A DNA stretch of 64,000 nt from Acidobacteriota bacterium (GCA_026394055.1 JAPKYZ010000024.1:1-64000), one strand, 5' to 3'; shown: positions 56,016-64,000, counted from the stretch's first letter. The notes: generated by a model from the sequence alone, not told the origin. Numbers and translations: made by a program.

Positions 56016-57032
56016 ATGCGATTTGTCCTTTTCGCGACCACCCTCGCCTGGGGCGCGGCCACGCTCAGCGCCGAGACGAAGTATCTGGCGAACCTGAAGC
56101 AGCTCACCAACGGTGGGCAGAATGCCGAAGCCTACTGGGCTCCCGATGGGAAGCGCCTGATTTTCCAGACCACGCGCGAGCCCTACAAGTGCGACCAGAT
56201 CTTCGTCATGAACGCCGATGGCTCCGATCAGCACCTGGTCTCTACCGGCAAAGGCCGCACCACCTGCGCCTACTTCCTCAAAGACAACAAACACATCGTC
56301 TACGCCTCAACGCACGAAGCCGGCGACGAGTGCCCGCCTCCGCCTGACCGCAGCAAGGGCTATCTGTGGGGCGTCTTTGCGGGCTACGACATTTATCTGG
56401 CCACCGACGCGGGCAAGATCCAAAAGAAGCTCACCGATGCGCCCGGTTATGACGCCGAGGCCACGGTGAACTGGAAGCAGAACCGCATCATCTACACCTC
56501 GATGGCGTCGGGCGATTTGGACACGTGGTCGATGAAGCCCGACGGCAGCGGCAAGAAGCGTCTGACCATGCTGCCCGGCTATGACGGCGGCGCGTTCTTT
56601 TCGCGTGATGGCAAGAACATCATCTGGCGCGCCAACCACCCCAACCAGCACGACGCCATGCAGAAGTACAAGGACCTGCTGAAGGACAACATGGTGGCTC
56701 CGATGAAGATGGAACTGTTCATCTCCGACGCCGAGGGCAAGAACGAAAAGCAGCTGACCAACTTCGGCTGCGCCAGCTTCGCGCCCACCTTCACGCCCGA
56801 CGGCAAGAAGATCCTGTTTGCCTCGAACAAGCACAACTGCGACGGCCGCCGGTTTGAGCTCTTCATGATCAACGCCGACGGCACGGGCCTGGAACAAGTC
56901 ACCGACTTCGGCGGCTTTACGAGCTTCCCGGAGTTCTCGCCCGACGGCAAGAAGCTCGTGATCTCCACCGACTACAAGGCGACGTCCCGCTACGAGTTCA
57001 ATATTTTTGTCGCGGACTGGACCGGGAAATAG
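56016..57032 (+). CDS. Secreted TolB-like PD40 beta-propeller protein
   Basis: 338 aa with a signal peptide (RFVLFATTLAWGAATLSA). Repeated WDxx(D/P)DGKxIxF-type PD40 blades are seen: YWAPDGKRLIFQT, FSRDGKNIIWRAN, FTPDGKKILFASN, FSPDGKKLVIS. The whole protein is one propeller with no catalytic domain. TolB-like propellers mediate protein contacts in the periplasm; the role here is unknown. A strong terminator follows at 57067. Confidence 0.87.
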   Translation: MRFVLFATTLAWGAATLSAETKYLANLKQLTNGGQNAEAYWAPDGKRLIFQTTREPYKCDQIFVMNADGSDQHLVSTGKGRTTCAYFLKDNKHIVYASTHEAGDECPPPPDRSKGYLWGVFAGYDIYLATDAGKIQKKLTDAPGYDAEATVNWKQNRIIYTSMASGDLDTWSMKPDGSGKKRLTMLPGYDGGAFFSRDGKNIIWRANHPNQHDAMQKYKDLLKDNMVAPMKMELFISDAEGKNEKQLTNFGCASFAPTFTPDGKKILFASNKHNCDGRRFELFMINADGTGLEQVTDFGGFTSFPEFSPDGKKLVISTDYKATSRYEFNIFVADWTGK

Positions 57033-57066
57033 CCGGATCGCCACCGCCAGTTTGCAGCAGCCGACT

Positions 57067-57094
57067 AGCCCCGTGCGTTAGCGCGGGGCTTTTT
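57067..57094 (+). terminator. Rho-independent terminator, single-arm relative of the dispersed repeat
   Basis: AGCCCCGTGC pairs with GCGCGGGGCT (ten pairs, one G-U) around a GTTA tetraloop, followed by TTTT. It has the same design as one arm of the dispersed repeat but no second arm. It lies between the convergent ends 57032 and 57147. Confidence 0.85.
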
Positions 57095-57146
57095 CCATTT
57101 CAGACTTTCGTCGAGACAGAAGATGGGCCCCACGATTTCGCCCCGG

Positions 57147-57374
57147 TTATTCCGCCAGCTTTTCGAACGCATTGGTGTACCGTTCGTGAGCCATGGCTTG
57201 CGCCGCTTCAAGCCGCTTCTGGCGCGAATCCGGAGCGGCCTTCGAAATAATTAAGCGTGAACCATCTGTCGTGATCTCCAGCGGAGTCTCGGCGTCGATG
57301 TTCAGCAACTCCAGCATGGGCTGATCGACTACCAGCGCGAAATCATTGCCATACTTGGTCAGCCTTTTCTGCAT
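57147..57374 (-). CDS. AbrB-like antitoxin, no partner seen
   Basis: 75 aa. MQKRLTKYGNDFALVVDQPM with LLNIDAETPLEITTDGSRLI matches MazE/AbrB-type antitoxins. No toxin ORF lies on the minus strand directly downstream (only the terminator and the convergent TolB-like gene), so it is an orphan or its partner has been lost. GTG 57386 would add four residues. Confidence 0.7.
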   Translation of the reverse strand: MQKRLTKYGNDFALVVDQPMLELLNIDAETPLEITTDGSRLIISKAAPDSRQKRLEAAQAMAHERYTNAFEKLAE

Positions 57375-57483
57375 ACTCGTTCCCACACCCTATCAAAAAC
57401 TGTGATCCGAGGCATTCGGCTGCTAACCTGCCTCCGCTTGGCTGTTCGCTTGCTATCTTGGGTTTGGCTGGTGGACATCACTC

Positions 57484-57702
57484 ATGGCCGTTGGTATCGA
57501 GATACCCGAAGAGCGGTACCGGCGCCTCAAAGCGGAAGCGGACGTGCGGCAAGTGAGCGTGGAGGACGCCTGTGTGGAGGCGATCACGAACTGGCTACAG
57601 CCTGCGCTGCGTACACACAATACCGAGTTGGATGAACAGCTGCGTATCGCCAAGCAGGGAATGGTCCACTTTCGCGACACATTACGCGAGTTGGCCAACT
57701 AG
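57484..57702 (+). CDS. Small antitoxin-like protein (hypothetical)
   Basis: 72 aa, MAVGIEIPEERYRRLKAEAD then VRQVSVEDACVEAITNWLQ. The strand-helix-helix start resembles RHH/VapB-type antitoxins, and the C-terminus ends in a helix. No toxin follows on the plus strand; the next gene is convergent after 21 bp. Function uncertain. Confidence 0.55.
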   Translation: MAVGIEIPEERYRRLKAEADVRQVSVEDACVEAITNWLQPALRTHNTELDEQLRIAKQGMVHFRDTLRELAN

Positions 57703-57723
57703 AGCCGCCTCCGGCCCCATACG

Positions 57724-59499
57724 CTACTGCACCCGCGGCTTCCGGATCTCCTCCAGCATGATCTGCGTCACCTTGCCCATGAACGGACGCCCTCGGGTCA
57801 TCAGATTCTCGCGGGTCATGTAGTCGAGATCAATATCGGGCAGCACCCCGATGTTTTCGATGTAGGGGGCGGCTGGCAGATCGGGGGCCTTGACGTCGCC
57901 GCGCCGCACCACCAGCGTGTTGGTGGTGCTGGCGGTGGCTTCCGAGTAGACGCCCACTTGCCACGTCGAGATCGAGCCGCCCAATCCACCGGTCCGGATG
58001 CCCACGATGGGGCCGCGGCGGTTGTCTTGCATCATGGCGGGGAAGATGTCGCCGAAGGAGACCGAGAGTTCATCGGCGAGCACGATCAGCGGCTTGTCGT
58101 AGGCCACCGGTTGGCCATCGTCACCCAACAGCGGCGGGTAGGTGAGGCGCGGGGCGATGAAGGTGGGGCTGAAGGCCGGGGCGCACGAGGGCAGCGGAGC
58201 GGTCATGCCGCGGTTGGCGGCGGCGGCCTCCGTGACCGCTTGCAGCAGCGTCTCATACGTCGTGATCACCCACGGTTCGGCGCGCAGCAGCCGCGCCAGG
58301 CGGAGGCTCGATTCAAAGCTGTTGATGGTGGACTGCGTGGGGCGAAAGAGTTCGCTAAACGCATAGACCTCGCGCGGGATCAGGCGCTGCGCGTAGTCGA
58401 GGCCCACGCAGGTGCCGCCGGTGTTGCGCGTCACATCGACGATCAAGCCGTCGGTATTGGCCTTCATGAAAGCGATCTCCGCCTCCAGTTCACGCACCGC
58501 GAACTGGGCCAGCTGCGGGCTGAAGTGGGGGATGCGGATAAAGCCGATCCGCTGGCCGTCGGCGGTGAAGGTGCCGGTGTAGAAGTTGTCTCCACCGGAG
58601 TTGCCGCGGCGGATCACGAAGTCGGCCGGGAGGTTGTAATAGGGCGCCCGGATGCCCCAGCCCAGCACGTATTCGCGCGAGACCTGCTCGCCGCTCTCAT
58701 CGGTCACCGTGCGCTGCTGGCCACCCAGCAGCAGCGGATCGAGCGACCAGTTCCGCAGATCGTTCAACAGGCCCAGATAAGGCGCGCTGCTGCCGGGCCC
58801 GTCTTCGGCATTCAACGCCAGCAAAGGATCGGGCACGGGCGGGATGGTGCGGATGGGGGAGCCAGTTTTGAGCCACGTCAGGCGGTACTTTTCGAGCACC
58901 CCCGTCTGCGCGCGCCGGATCTCCACCTCGGTCTCATCCGGCAGATCCGCGGTCTTGGCATAGAACATCTGCTGCCGGTAGGGCAGCGCGTCGGCCGCCA
59001 TGCGCCGGGCACCGCGCAAGGTGCCGAAGCCCTTCTGCCGCACCAGGTCCGCTAGAATCGCTTCCACCGGCTGCCCGTCCATCGACACCAGCTCATCACC
59101 TACGGCAAAGGGGAACAGGTTGGCCGGGTAGCGCGTGCGGTTGATCTGCTCGATCAGCAGTTTGCCATCGTAGATGTCGGTGAACAGCCCCAAATCCGCC
59201 ACCAGATTGCTGGGAGTGCGGAAGCTGGAATGGCCGTCCTGGAACTGGGCGACGTATTCGGCGCAGATCTGGTAGAAGTCGAGGTCGGTGGGGGCGGACC
59301 GCACACGGTCCAGCCACGGCTTCAGATCAAAGATATTGACGGCCAGGGCCGTGCTCTTCCAACTGGCGGGCGCATAGCGTTTGGCATACAAGCCAGCCAG
59401 TGTCTGGAAGTCGAGTAAGCGCTGATCGGGCGTCAACTGAGCCCAAACGGGCCCCACGCCACAAAGCGCCGTCAGAAGAAAAACAAGAAGACGGAGCAT
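57724..59499 (-). CDS. Secreted S41 family (tail-specific protease-like) peptidase, paralogue A
   Basis: 591 aa with a signal peptide (RLLVFLLTALCGVGPVWA). N-terminal helical region (about 20-110), PDZ-like segment around FPFAVGDELVSMDGQPV, then the S41 core: DGLIVDVTRNTGGTC and LADELSVSFGDIFPAM, where the nucleophile Ser should be in SVSFGD; the usual SxSxAE is altered. C-terminal ENIGVLPDIDLDYMTRENL is also typical. About the same length and layout as 60768-62549, so the two are paralogues. Confidence 0.85.
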   Translation of the reverse strand: MLRLLVFLLTALCGVGPVWAQLTPDQRLLDFQTLAGLYAKRYAPASWKSTALAVNIFDLKPWLDRVRSAPTDLDFYQICAEYVAQFQDGHSSFRTPSNLVADLGLFTDIYDGKLLIEQINRTRYPANLFPFAVGDELVSMDGQPVEAILADLVRQKGFGTLRGARRMAADALPYRQQMFYAKTADLPDETEVEIRRAQTGVLEKYRLTWLKTGSPIRTIPPVPDPLLALNAEDGPGSSAPYLGLLNDLRNWSLDPLLLGGQQRTVTDESGEQVSREYVLGWGIRAPYYNLPADFVIRRGNSGGDNFYTGTFTADGQRIGFIRIPHFSPQLAQFAVRELEAEIAFMKANTDGLIVDVTRNTGGTCVGLDYAQRLIPREVYAFSELFRPTQSTINSFESSLRLARLLRAEPWVITTYETLLQAVTEAAAANRGMTAPLPSCAPAFSPTFIAPRLTYPPLLGDDGQPVAYDKPLIVLADELSVSFGDIFPAMMQDNRRGPIVGIRTGGLGGSISTWQVGVYSEATASTTNTLVVRRGDVKAPDLPAAPYIENIGVLPDIDLDYMTRENLMTRGRPFMGKVTQIMLEEIRKPRVQ

Positions 59500-59592
59500 A
59501 GCCCCATCTTGGCGCGGATGCAGCATCACGGCAAGCCGTGCAACTGCCCGCACCGGCGCTAGGGGCCTGCGGAAAAAGGCCGAAGACCGCTC

Positions 59593-59642
59593 CCTCGAAA
59601 CTGACCCCTAACCCCTGCCTCGAAAATGACCCCTAACCCCTT
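59593..59642. repeat. Two tandem 25-bp repeats, possible insertion-sequence end
   Basis: CCTCGAAA(C/A)TGACCCCTAACCCCT occurs twice in tandem (59593-59617 and 59618-59642) with two differences. Arrays of GGGGTCA-TTTTCGAGG type are seen at the ends of some insertion sequences (IS21-like); no transposase is present, so it may be a solo end or scar. Confidence 0.5.
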
Positions 59643-59755
59643 GATTCCACGTAGGGCGTCGGCAGCGGCTTCTTCATCGCTTCTGTTGTTCCGAAGGAAC
59701 ATCTTGGCTTGCTGACGCGCGCGGCTCAGAAAGTGCATTCCTCTTCGCATCAACT

Positions 59756-59842
59756 TACTGAGCCGTGACCATGAGGGAGCAAACATGGCTCAGCGGGCCG
59801 CAACAGGTTATGAAGACGTTTTCTGTGCTCTCCATAGAGTCA
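59756..59842. repeat. Direct repeat A (about 85 bp) flanking the terminator repeat
   Basis: Sequence beginning TACTGAGCCGTGACC and containing ACATGGCTCAGCGGGCCGCA recurs at 59966-60050 with roughly 80% identity by eye. The function is unknown; it may be a genome repeat. The 616-bp gap 59500-60115 holds no credible gene. Confidence 0.6.
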
Positions 59843-59892
59843 CGCATCTCGGCTATGGGTAGCGGAGGATCTCGATCGATGGTCAACTTCGA

Positions 59893-59962
59893 TCAGCCCC
59901 ATGAGTGAAGCTTGGGGCTATTGTGCGGTTACCGGACAAGCCCCAAGCTGACGCAGGGGGCT
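59893..59962. repeat. Dispersed inverted terminator repeat, copy 6 (most degenerate)
   Basis: Left arm 59893-59918 (one inserted base) and right arm 59940-59962. Unlike the others it is not in a convergent gap; it lies downstream of dcd on the minus strand and between the two 85-bp direct repeats. Confidence 0.7.
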
Positions 59963-59965
59963 ACG

Positions 59966-60050
59966 TTCTGAGCCGCGACCGCGAGGGAGTAAACATGGCC
60001 CAGCGGGCCGCAACAGCGATGAAGACGATTCTGCGCTCTCAATGGAATCA
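59966..60050. repeat. Direct repeat B (about 85 bp)
   Basis: Second copy of the sequence at 59756-59842, 210 bp away in the same orientation, beginning TTCTGAGCCGCGACC. The interval between the copies contains terminator repeat copy 6. Confidence 0.6.
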
Positions 60051-60115
60051 ATAGCTTGGAGAGCGTCTTCAGCGGCGTGGTGTTGCCGACCCCTTTCGGC
60101 AGCCGGCGTGGCGCG

Positions 60116-60688
60116 TCAGTCCTTGATTTCGCCCGAAAGCTTGCTGGCCAAGGGCGAGGTCTGGCCCGCGTACTTGTTGCCGGGCTTCTTGCGGTAGGGC
60201 ATGCTGGAGGGGCCGGACAACTGCTCAAACGTCATGGAGCAGATGCGCATGCCGGGGTAGAGCGCCACCGGCATGATGCCCAGATTGGACAGCTCCAGCG
60301 TCGCTTTGCCCGCCCAGCCGGGGTCGAACAGACCAGCCGTGCCGTGCACGATGATGCCGATGCGGCCCAGCGATGACCGGCCTTCCAGGCGCCCCAACAC
60401 GTCGTCATCCAGCTCCAGCGTTTCGTGGGTGATCGCCAGGGCGAACTCGCGCGGCTGCAGGATGAACGGCTCCCCGTCTGGGACGGCGATGGTGCGCATC
60501 AACTTCTGGATTTCCACTTTGTTGCGGAGATCGATGTAGGGGTGCTTGGAGTGCTCAAAAATCGAGAACTCATTGCCTAGCCGGAAATCGACCGAGCAAC
60601 TGCCAAACTGCTCGGGCGGCAGCTCCGGTGCGATGCGAATTTTGCCCTCGGCCAGATAGCGTCGGATGTCAACGTCGGAAAGAACCAT
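60116..60688 (-). CDS. dcd: dCTP deaminase
   Basis: 190 aa. It converts dCTP to dUTP (or directly to dUMP in bifunctional forms). The dUTPase-fold motifs are clear: VLGRLEGRSSLGRIGIIVHG with the catalytic Glu/Arg-Ser region, FDPGWAGKATLELSNLG and a C-terminal YAGQTSPLASKL. Full length. Together with dut and the ThyX-like gene 40 kb away it completes a route from dCTP to dTMP. A TAAACT box lies 9 nt before the ATG. Confidence 0.95.
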   Translation of the reverse strand: MVLSDVDIRRYLAEGKIRIAPELPPEQFGSCSVDFRLGNEFSIFEHSKHPYIDLRNKVEIQKLMRTIAVPDGEPFILQPREFALAITHETLELDDDVLGRLEGRSSLGRIGIIVHGTAGLFDPGWAGKATLELSNLGIMPVALYPGMRICSMTFEQLSGPSSMPYRKKPGNKYAGQTSPLASKLSGEIKD

Positions 60689-60697
60689 GAAACTGGC

Positions 60698-60703
60698 AGT
60701 TTA
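60698..60703 (-). promoter_or_regulatory. Possible -10 box for dcd
   Basis: TAAACT on the minus strand, 9 nt before ATG 60688; no Shine-Dalgarno. Confidence 0.35.
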
Positions 60704-60767
60704 ACGCCTCTGAGCCGGTCCGTGTGCGCGACAGTGCCGGCTCAGAGCGCAAGTTCTGATCTTTCGC

Positions 60768-62549
60768 TTAGTTGGCAGGCGTCGTCGAGGCGCGGGCGGC
60801 TTGGATGCGGTCCACCAGAATCTTGGTGAAGCCATCGACAAACTGCTTGTACCCGCTCAGCAGGTTCTCCCGAGTCATGGCGTCCAGAGCAATGTCGGGA
60901 ACCACGCCGATGTTCTCGATGTAGGGCGCTGGCGGCAGGCCGGGAGCGCGGGCGACCGTGCGGCGCTCGGTGATGCCACCGGTGACGCTGGCTGAACCTT
61001 CGCTAAAGCGGCCGCCGTCAAAGGAGAGGATAAAGCCGCCCAACCCGGCACTGCGGACGCCCACCACGGGAGCGATCTGGTTGTCCTGGATCATGGCGGT
61101 GAAGTGCTCCGCTTGCGACATGCTCAGCTCGTCCTGCACCACAATGATGGGCTTGTCATAGCCACCGGGCCACACGGGGTAGACGTCGGCCAAGCCCCAG
61201 AAGCCAAACCGGCCAATGTTGGTCAACTCCGGCACTTCGCAGGCGGGTAGCCCGCCGGTCATGGCGCCGGAGGTTTGCGCGGTGGTGTTAAGGGCGTCCA
61301 GGTTGTAAGCGAAGCTGTCGAGGACCCATTGTTCCGCGCCTAGATCGTCGGCCAGGAGGAGGCTTTCCTGGTAGTCCCGGATCTCGGCCAGATTGGGCCG
61401 GTACTGAGTCTGGTAAATCCGGAGCGGGCGGTTGGTCAGCCGGGCCGCAATGCTCGCTGAGCACCAGCCGCCGGGGTTTCGTGAAACATCCACCACCAGG
61501 CCGTCGGTGTTCTGCCTCATGAAGGTGACCTCCGCGCTCAGTTCGGCCAGCAGAGCGGTGCGCTGGGCCGTGGACTGGCTAAAGGTGGGGATGCGGATCA
61601 GCCCCAACCGGAAGCCGCCGGACTGGTAGACCCCCGTGTAGAGTTGATCCGAGCCCACCCCACGCCGCCGGGTGAACCCGTCCGGCCGGTTGTAGTAGGG
61701 CGTCCGGGAACCAAAGCCCACCAGGCCATTCGTGTCCGGGCTGGCCTCGTCGGAGGCCGTCGGCTGCGCGCGATTCGGGCGGTTCATGGGGATCCGGGCC
61801 GGCATCAGGCTACGCGGCGAACGCTCCTGGTAGTTGACCCACGTCGAAGGCGTGCGGACGGCCGAAGCCGCGGCGGAAAAGCCCGGCACCGGCACCAGCT
61901 TCAGCAGGGGCGTGCCATAGCTGCTCCAGGTGAGCTGGTAGCTTTCCTCAGCTCCCGTCTCCGCCCGGCGGATCACCACGGTAGACTGCTCCGCCATCTC
62001 TGGAGAGCGAGGAAAGTAGGCCTGCGGGCGGAACGTCATCAAGTAGCCGATCCAGCGGGCATCGCCGCGGTCATTGGCCAAGCCCACCAGGCGGTTGAGA
62101 TCTTTCGCCAGCGCCGCCGCCGGGCGGCCATCAAGCGAGACCAGCTCGTCTCCAATGGTGAAAGGGAAGCGCGCCACCGGATACTGGCGCCGGTCGATAT
62201 AGTCGATCAGATACTTGCCATCGTACAGATCCACGTCAAACCCCAGGTAGATCTGAAAGTCGGAGTTGACATCAAAGGCCGAGTGGCCGTCGCGGAGTGA
62301 GGTGACCCACTCGGCGCAAATCTCCAAGTACTCAAGGTCAGACTTGGTGGCCCGTACACGCTGAATGTAGGGGTTCAAATCAAAGATATTGCGCCCCACC
62401 GCAATGGCCTTCCACTGGGCGGGCGCGTAATAGCGCGCGTAAAGGCTGGTGAGTTGCTGGAAATCCTGGACCCTTTGCTCAATAGTCAACTGGGCAGCCG
62501 CGGGCAGAGCCGAGATGACCAAACAGAGAACGGCAAGCGTTGTTCGCAT
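60768..62549 (-). CDS. Secreted S41 family (tail-specific protease-like) peptidase, paralogue B
   Basis: 593 aa with a signal peptide (TTLAVLCLVISALPAAA). Same layout as 57724-59499: helical N-domain with LTSLYARYYAPAQWKAIA, PDZ-like FPFTIGDELVSLDGRPA, then the S41 core DGLVVDVSRNPGGWC and VQDELSMSQAEHFTAM, where SMSQAE keeps the SxSxAE nucleophile pattern. The C-terminus repeats ENIGVVPDIALDAMTRENL. A TACACT box lies 6 nt before the ATG. Confidence 0.87.
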   Translation of the reverse strand: MRTTLAVLCLVISALPAAAQLTIEQRVQDFQQLTSLYARYYAPAQWKAIAVGRNIFDLNPYIQRVRATKSDLEYLEICAEWVTSLRDGHSAFDVNSDFQIYLGFDVDLYDGKYLIDYIDRRQYPVARFPFTIGDELVSLDGRPAAALAKDLNRLVGLANDRGDARWIGYLMTFRPQAYFPRSPEMAEQSTVVIRRAETGAEESYQLTWSSYGTPLLKLVPVPGFSAAASAVRTPSTWVNYQERSPRSLMPARIPMNRPNRAQPTASDEASPDTNGLVGFGSRTPYYNRPDGFTRRRGVGSDQLYTGVYQSGGFRLGLIRIPTFSQSTAQRTALLAELSAEVTFMRQNTDGLVVDVSRNPGGWCSASIAARLTNRPLRIYQTQYRPNLAEIRDYQESLLLADDLGAEQWVLDSFAYNLDALNTTAQTSGAMTGGLPACEVPELTNIGRFGFWGLADVYPVWPGGYDKPIIVVQDELSMSQAEHFTAMIQDNQIAPVVGVRSAGLGGFILSFDGGRFSEGSASVTGGITERRTVARAPGLPPAPYIENIGVVPDIALDAMTRENLLSGYKQFVDGFTKILVDRIQAARASTTPAN

Positions 62550-62555
62550 GAAACA

Positions 62556-62561
62556 AGTGTA
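62556..62561 (-). promoter_or_regulatory. Possible -10 box for S41 paralogue B
   Basis: TACACT on the minus strand, 6 nt before ATG 62549. Confidence 0.35.
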
Positions 62562-62662
62562 GGCATTTCTGATGCAAACATTTCAGACCCTCCTCCGCGG
62601 AGCGGCGGCCGGGCCCCTGCTGTTGGTGAATCAGGCTGCGCCAGCGTGGTGATGATGGAGCT

Positions 62663-63403
62663 TCAGGCGCCGTTGGAGAGCCGGTTGGCCAGCATCTGCG
62701 GCAAGCGAGCCTCATGGATCTTGGCCTGGGCGCGCGCGATGTCATAGGCCACCCGGTGGTAAGTCAGCCACTGCTGGCCGGAGTTGTAGATGACATACCC
62801 GGCGCGTGGATCTCCGTCGCGCGGTTGGCCGACCGAACCGGGGTTGATCAGGTAGGAGACGTCGTTCTCAAACTCCAGCACCTGATGATCCTGCCCGGCC
62901 GGTGTCTTGGGAATTCGCAACACACCGTTGCGGGTCAGTAGAAAGCCTCCCTGCACGTGGGTGTGGCCAAAGAAGGACAGCTTGGTCTGCAGGTGGAACC
63001 GGACGCGAGCCACCTCTTGCGCGGCCACCAGATACTCGTCTTCATCCACCGGGGACCCGTGCAGGATCTGGTAGCCGTTCACCGCCACCGGGCCTTGTGG
63101 CAACTCCCGCAGATAGGTGACGTTTTCCTCGCTGAGCGTCTCGATGGTCCAGGTGGCGGACTGGCGGGCCACGGGATTGAACCACTCCAGGTCATCGAGC
63201 CCAGCACAGGCCTTATCGTGATTGCCGCGCACCACCGATTGAAGGTTGGCCCGCGCCCAGTCCACCACCGAATTCGGATCGGCGCCATAGCCCACTAAGT
63301 CGCCACAGCAGATGATCTGGTCATAGTGGCCCGCGGCTTCGTGCAACACCGCCTCCAGGGCGGGCTGATTGGCGTGGATATCGCTGAGGATCAGGTATCG
63401 CAC
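62663..63403 (-). CDS. Metallophosphoesterase (YfcE/calcineurin-like)
   Basis: 246 aa. All blocks of the calcineurin-like fold are visible: LILSDIHANQPAL (Asp-x-His), CCGDLVGYGADP, VVRGNHDKA and FFGHTHVQGG, then the INPGSVGQPRDGDPRAGYVI strand. This subgroup includes small phosphodiesterases and protein-phosphatase-like enzymes; the substrate is unknown. It follows the next metallophosphoesterase by 6 bp, so they are co-transcribed. Confidence 0.92.
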   Translation of the reverse strand: MRYLILSDIHANQPALEAVLHEAAGHYDQIICCGDLVGYGADPNSVVDWARANLQSVVRGNHDKACAGLDDLEWFNPVARQSATWTIETLSEENVTYLRELPQGPVAVNGYQILHGSPVDEDEYLVAAQEVARVRFHLQTKLSFFGHTHVQGGFLLTRNGVLRIPKTPAGQDHQVLEFENDVSYLINPGSVGQPRDGDPRAGYVIYNSGQQWLTYHRVAYDIARAQAKIHEARLPQMLANRLSNGA

Positions 63404-63409
63404 GGCGGC

Positions 63410-64000
63410 CTAGGCAGAGCGCAAGCGCAGCAGCGCCACTTCTGGCGGCGCGCCGAAACGCACGGGAACGCCGATGGTTCCAATGCCGGAAGTCACGTAG
63501 ATCGATGCCGGGCCTTTACGGTACAGGCCAAGTGTATACGGAGTGTAAAACGTCGTGATATTTAGGTTGGCTCGCAAGATCTCCAGATTCACCTGTCCCC
63601 CATGCGTATGTCCAGCCAGCGTCACGCCAAACCCTTTCTGGGCCGCAATAGGAAACACATCTGGATTATGCGATAAAAGCAGATTAATTGCGCCAGATTT
63701 TACAAGTTTTTCTGCCCCGTTTAGATATCCCGCCCGGTCGGTCTGATAATCGACGCCGGCGACATTCAGGCAGGCTTGCCCGAACCGCAATACCTGGGCC
63801 TCGTGCCGGAGAAACCGCATGCCCAACCGGGCGCCTTCACGCGTGACGTACGCCTCGGCTCCGGCGTGGATTTCATGGTTGCCATGGCAGCCCAGAATGC
63901 CCGCGTCCGCCCGCAGATTTTTGAGCGTCGCCAGGGCGTCGTCCAAGGGGTCACCCGCGTTCGAGATCAGGTCTCCGGTCACCACCGCCAAGTGAGGCCG
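63410..64000 (-). CDS. Metallophosphoesterase, YkuE-like (5' end beyond the window)
   Basis: 197 codons in the window; the reading frame is still open at 64000 (PHLAVVTGDLISNAGDP), so the N-terminus with the first metal motif is outside. Visible are GDLIS, GCHGNHEIHAG, LLLSHNPDVFP and the terminal VTLAGHTHGGQVNL, followed by YVTSGIGTIGVPVRFGAPPEV. This matches the YkuE/YaeI type, often membrane-attached, acting on lipid or nucleotide phosphoesters. Paired with the metallophosphoesterase downstream. Confidence 0.9.
   Translation of the reverse strand, partial: RPHLAVVTGDLISNAGDPLDDALATLKNLRADAGILGCHGNHEIHAGAEAYVTREGARLGMRFLRHEAQVLRFGQACLNVAGVDYQTDRAGYLNGAEKLVKSGAINLLLSHNPDVFPIAAQKGFGVTLAGHTHGGQVNLEILRANLNITTFYTPYTLGLYRKGPASIYVTSGIGTIGVPVRFGAPPEVALLRLRSA

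Noticed and set aside
59559..59786. 75-aa minus-strand ORF in the repeat-rich gap
   Set aside because: Runs through the tandem 25-bp repeats; no recognisable domain. The gap looks like scar sequence.

Overview
The window is a 64 kb stretch of a GC-rich (about 62% by eye), gene-dense bacterial chromosome. The gene mix suggests an Acidobacteriota member, most likely Bryobacterales/Solibacter-like: a complex I operon, an Oar-type outer-membrane barrel, several secreted hydrolases with Tat signals, two paralogous S41 peptidases, FG-GAP and TolB-like propellers, a BlaI/M56 pair with a TonB domain, and many small toxin-antitoxin modules. That placement is inference from content; there is no rRNA or tRNA to anchor it.

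Layout. 1-7182: 3' part of a complex I operon (end of nuoG, then nuoH-J-K-L-M-N, with no nuoI between H and J). 7183-12060: a small orphan peptide gene, an Oar-like beta-barrel and a divergent esterase/beta-propeller fusion. 12311-18158: B12-binding mutase subunit, NYN-LOTUS RNA-metabolism protein, RidA, a pair of unrecognised genes, an MFS hexuronate-type transporter, a sugar nucleotidyltransferase and a Uma2 nuclease. 18308-20180: divergent dut and a ThyX-like gene. 20368-23078: a triple-repeat secreted protein, then blaI and an M56-carboxypeptidase-regulatory-TonB fusion. 23234-27448: sigma-54 activator, TauE exporter, tatA-tatC and a basic small protein. 27580-36858: methyltransferase, CocE-type hydrolase, RHH-PIN module, and a group of Tat-exported enzymes (M20 amidohydrolase, LD-carboxypeptidase, two enolase-superfamily enzymes) next to a lipoprotein aldose epimerase. 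36802-46973: DUF2520-like protein, uvrB, M14 carboxypeptidase, a TA module whose ParE toxin carries a nonsense codon, a YihY-family protein and two large GT-C-like membrane proteins. 47292-53160: lysine/diaminopimelate operon (dapE-like, asd, lysC, dapB, dapA, dapD). 53192-64000: DUF900 hydrolase, AbrB-PIN module, FG-GAP and TolB-like propellers, small antitoxin-like genes, two S41 peptidases flanking dcd and an insertion-sequence-like scar, and two metallophosphoesterases (the last cut by the window end).

Two genome-scale patterns stand out. First, a dispersed inverted repeat of about 70 bp occurs six times. Each arm is itself an intrinsic-terminator hairpin, and the two arms face opposite ways. 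Four copies, possibly five, lie exactly between convergent gene pairs, and a single-arm version lies in another convergent gap. Second, about 20 genes carry a TAnnnT-like -10 box 5-9 nt before the start codon, often without a Shine-Dalgarno sequence, which suggests widespread leaderless transcription and also helps choose start codons. Both were read by hand and need whole-genome counting and RNA data.
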